The translations under genes and the position numbers were made by a program. The notes under the pieces are model-generated. The model was not told the DNA's origin, did no database searches, and saw nothing but the letters and a program-made list of their open reading frames with translations. Shown here piece after piece: positions 6,935-6,980 of a stretch of DNA of 6,980 nucleotides; positions within the stretch are counted from its first letter, which is position 1, and each line of letters begins with the position of its first letter. The DNA lies in the NCBI RefSeq assembly GCF_946479965.1, contig NZ_CAMLHX010000096.1, forward strand, positions 1-6,980, given 5' to 3'. Origin of the DNA: an uncultured Mucilaginibacter sp. GTDB lineage: Bacteria > Bacteroidota > Bacteroidia > Sphingobacteriales > Sphingobacteriaceae.

Positions 6935-6980
6935 GTGAGCCACCGTGAGCCACCGTGAGCCACCGTGAGCCACCGTGAGC
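6925..6980. repeat. 10-bp tandem repeat array (GTGAGCCACC), running off the window
   Basis: A first unit CTGAGCCACC (6925-6934) is followed by four exact copies of GTGAGCCACC (6935-6974) and a partial sixth copy (6975-6980), 5.6 units in all. There are no spacers. The period is close to one DNA helical turn. Ten is not a multiple of three, so on the + strand every frame meets TGA within 30 bases; on the minus strand all frames are open through the exact units. In the photolyase frame a TGA at 6916-6914 separates the array from the gene, so it does not encode an N-terminal extension. The full length is unknown because the window ends inside it. Confidence 0.95.

Noticed and set aside
6925..6980. 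Repeat array as a CRISPR
   Set aside because: Units are 10 bp, directly joined with no spacers, and no cas genes are present.
6893..6980. Array as coding sequence for an N-terminal extension of the photolyase or a repeat protein
   Set aside because: The photolyase frame has TGA at 6916-6914 and again directly before the ATG. Another minus-strand frame stays open but would overlap the photolyase start out of frame, and no start codon context can be seen.

Overview
The window looks like a chromosomal segment of a member of the Bacteroidota, most likely a Sphingobacteriaceae relative such as Mucilaginibacter or Pedobacter (inferred from gene content, not from a search). Pointers are a type IX secretion (T9SS) C-terminal sorting domain, GEVED and CARDB modules on a secreted subtilase, small outer-membrane beta-barrel and FKBP lipoprotein families common in this phylum, AT-rich leaders without Shine-Dalgarno sequences, and promoters of the TTG / TAnnTTTG type.

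Layout: 1-2853 (+) is the 3' part of a large S8 peptidase gene that enters from the left edge. It is followed after 18 bp by a convergent gene (2872-3366, -) for a small exported beta-barrel protein. A 147-bp divergent intergenic region (3367-3513) separates that gene from a MarR-family regulator (3514-3963, +). It carries a good promoter for the regulator and a 22-bp inverted repeat just before its start codon. Next come two same-strand FKBP-fold lipoprotein genes (4079-4594 and 4652-5581, +), probably one operon, with a perfect -7 element upstream of the first. Together they hold three diverged copies of one module. A class I CPD photolyase gene (5582-6892, -) ends on the base next to the stop codon of the second FKBP gene. 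The right edge (6908-6980) is an 11-bp-stem hairpin fused to a 10-bp tandem repeat, just upstream of the photolyase start.

How the genes relate: most products act in the envelope or outside the cell (secreted protease, outer-membrane barrel, two lipoprotein folding-helper-like proteins). The MarR protein probably controls itself and perhaps the divergent barrel gene. The photolyase is a cytoplasmic DNA-repair enzyme with no evident link to the rest. I see no mobile element, CRISPR array, RNA gene or clear new multi-gene system. The least ordinary parts are the hairpin and repeat array at 6908-6980, the tandem FKBP lipoprotein with eroded active sites, and the MarR operator candidate. The window begins inside a gene and ends inside a repeat, so the right edge may be an assembly break.
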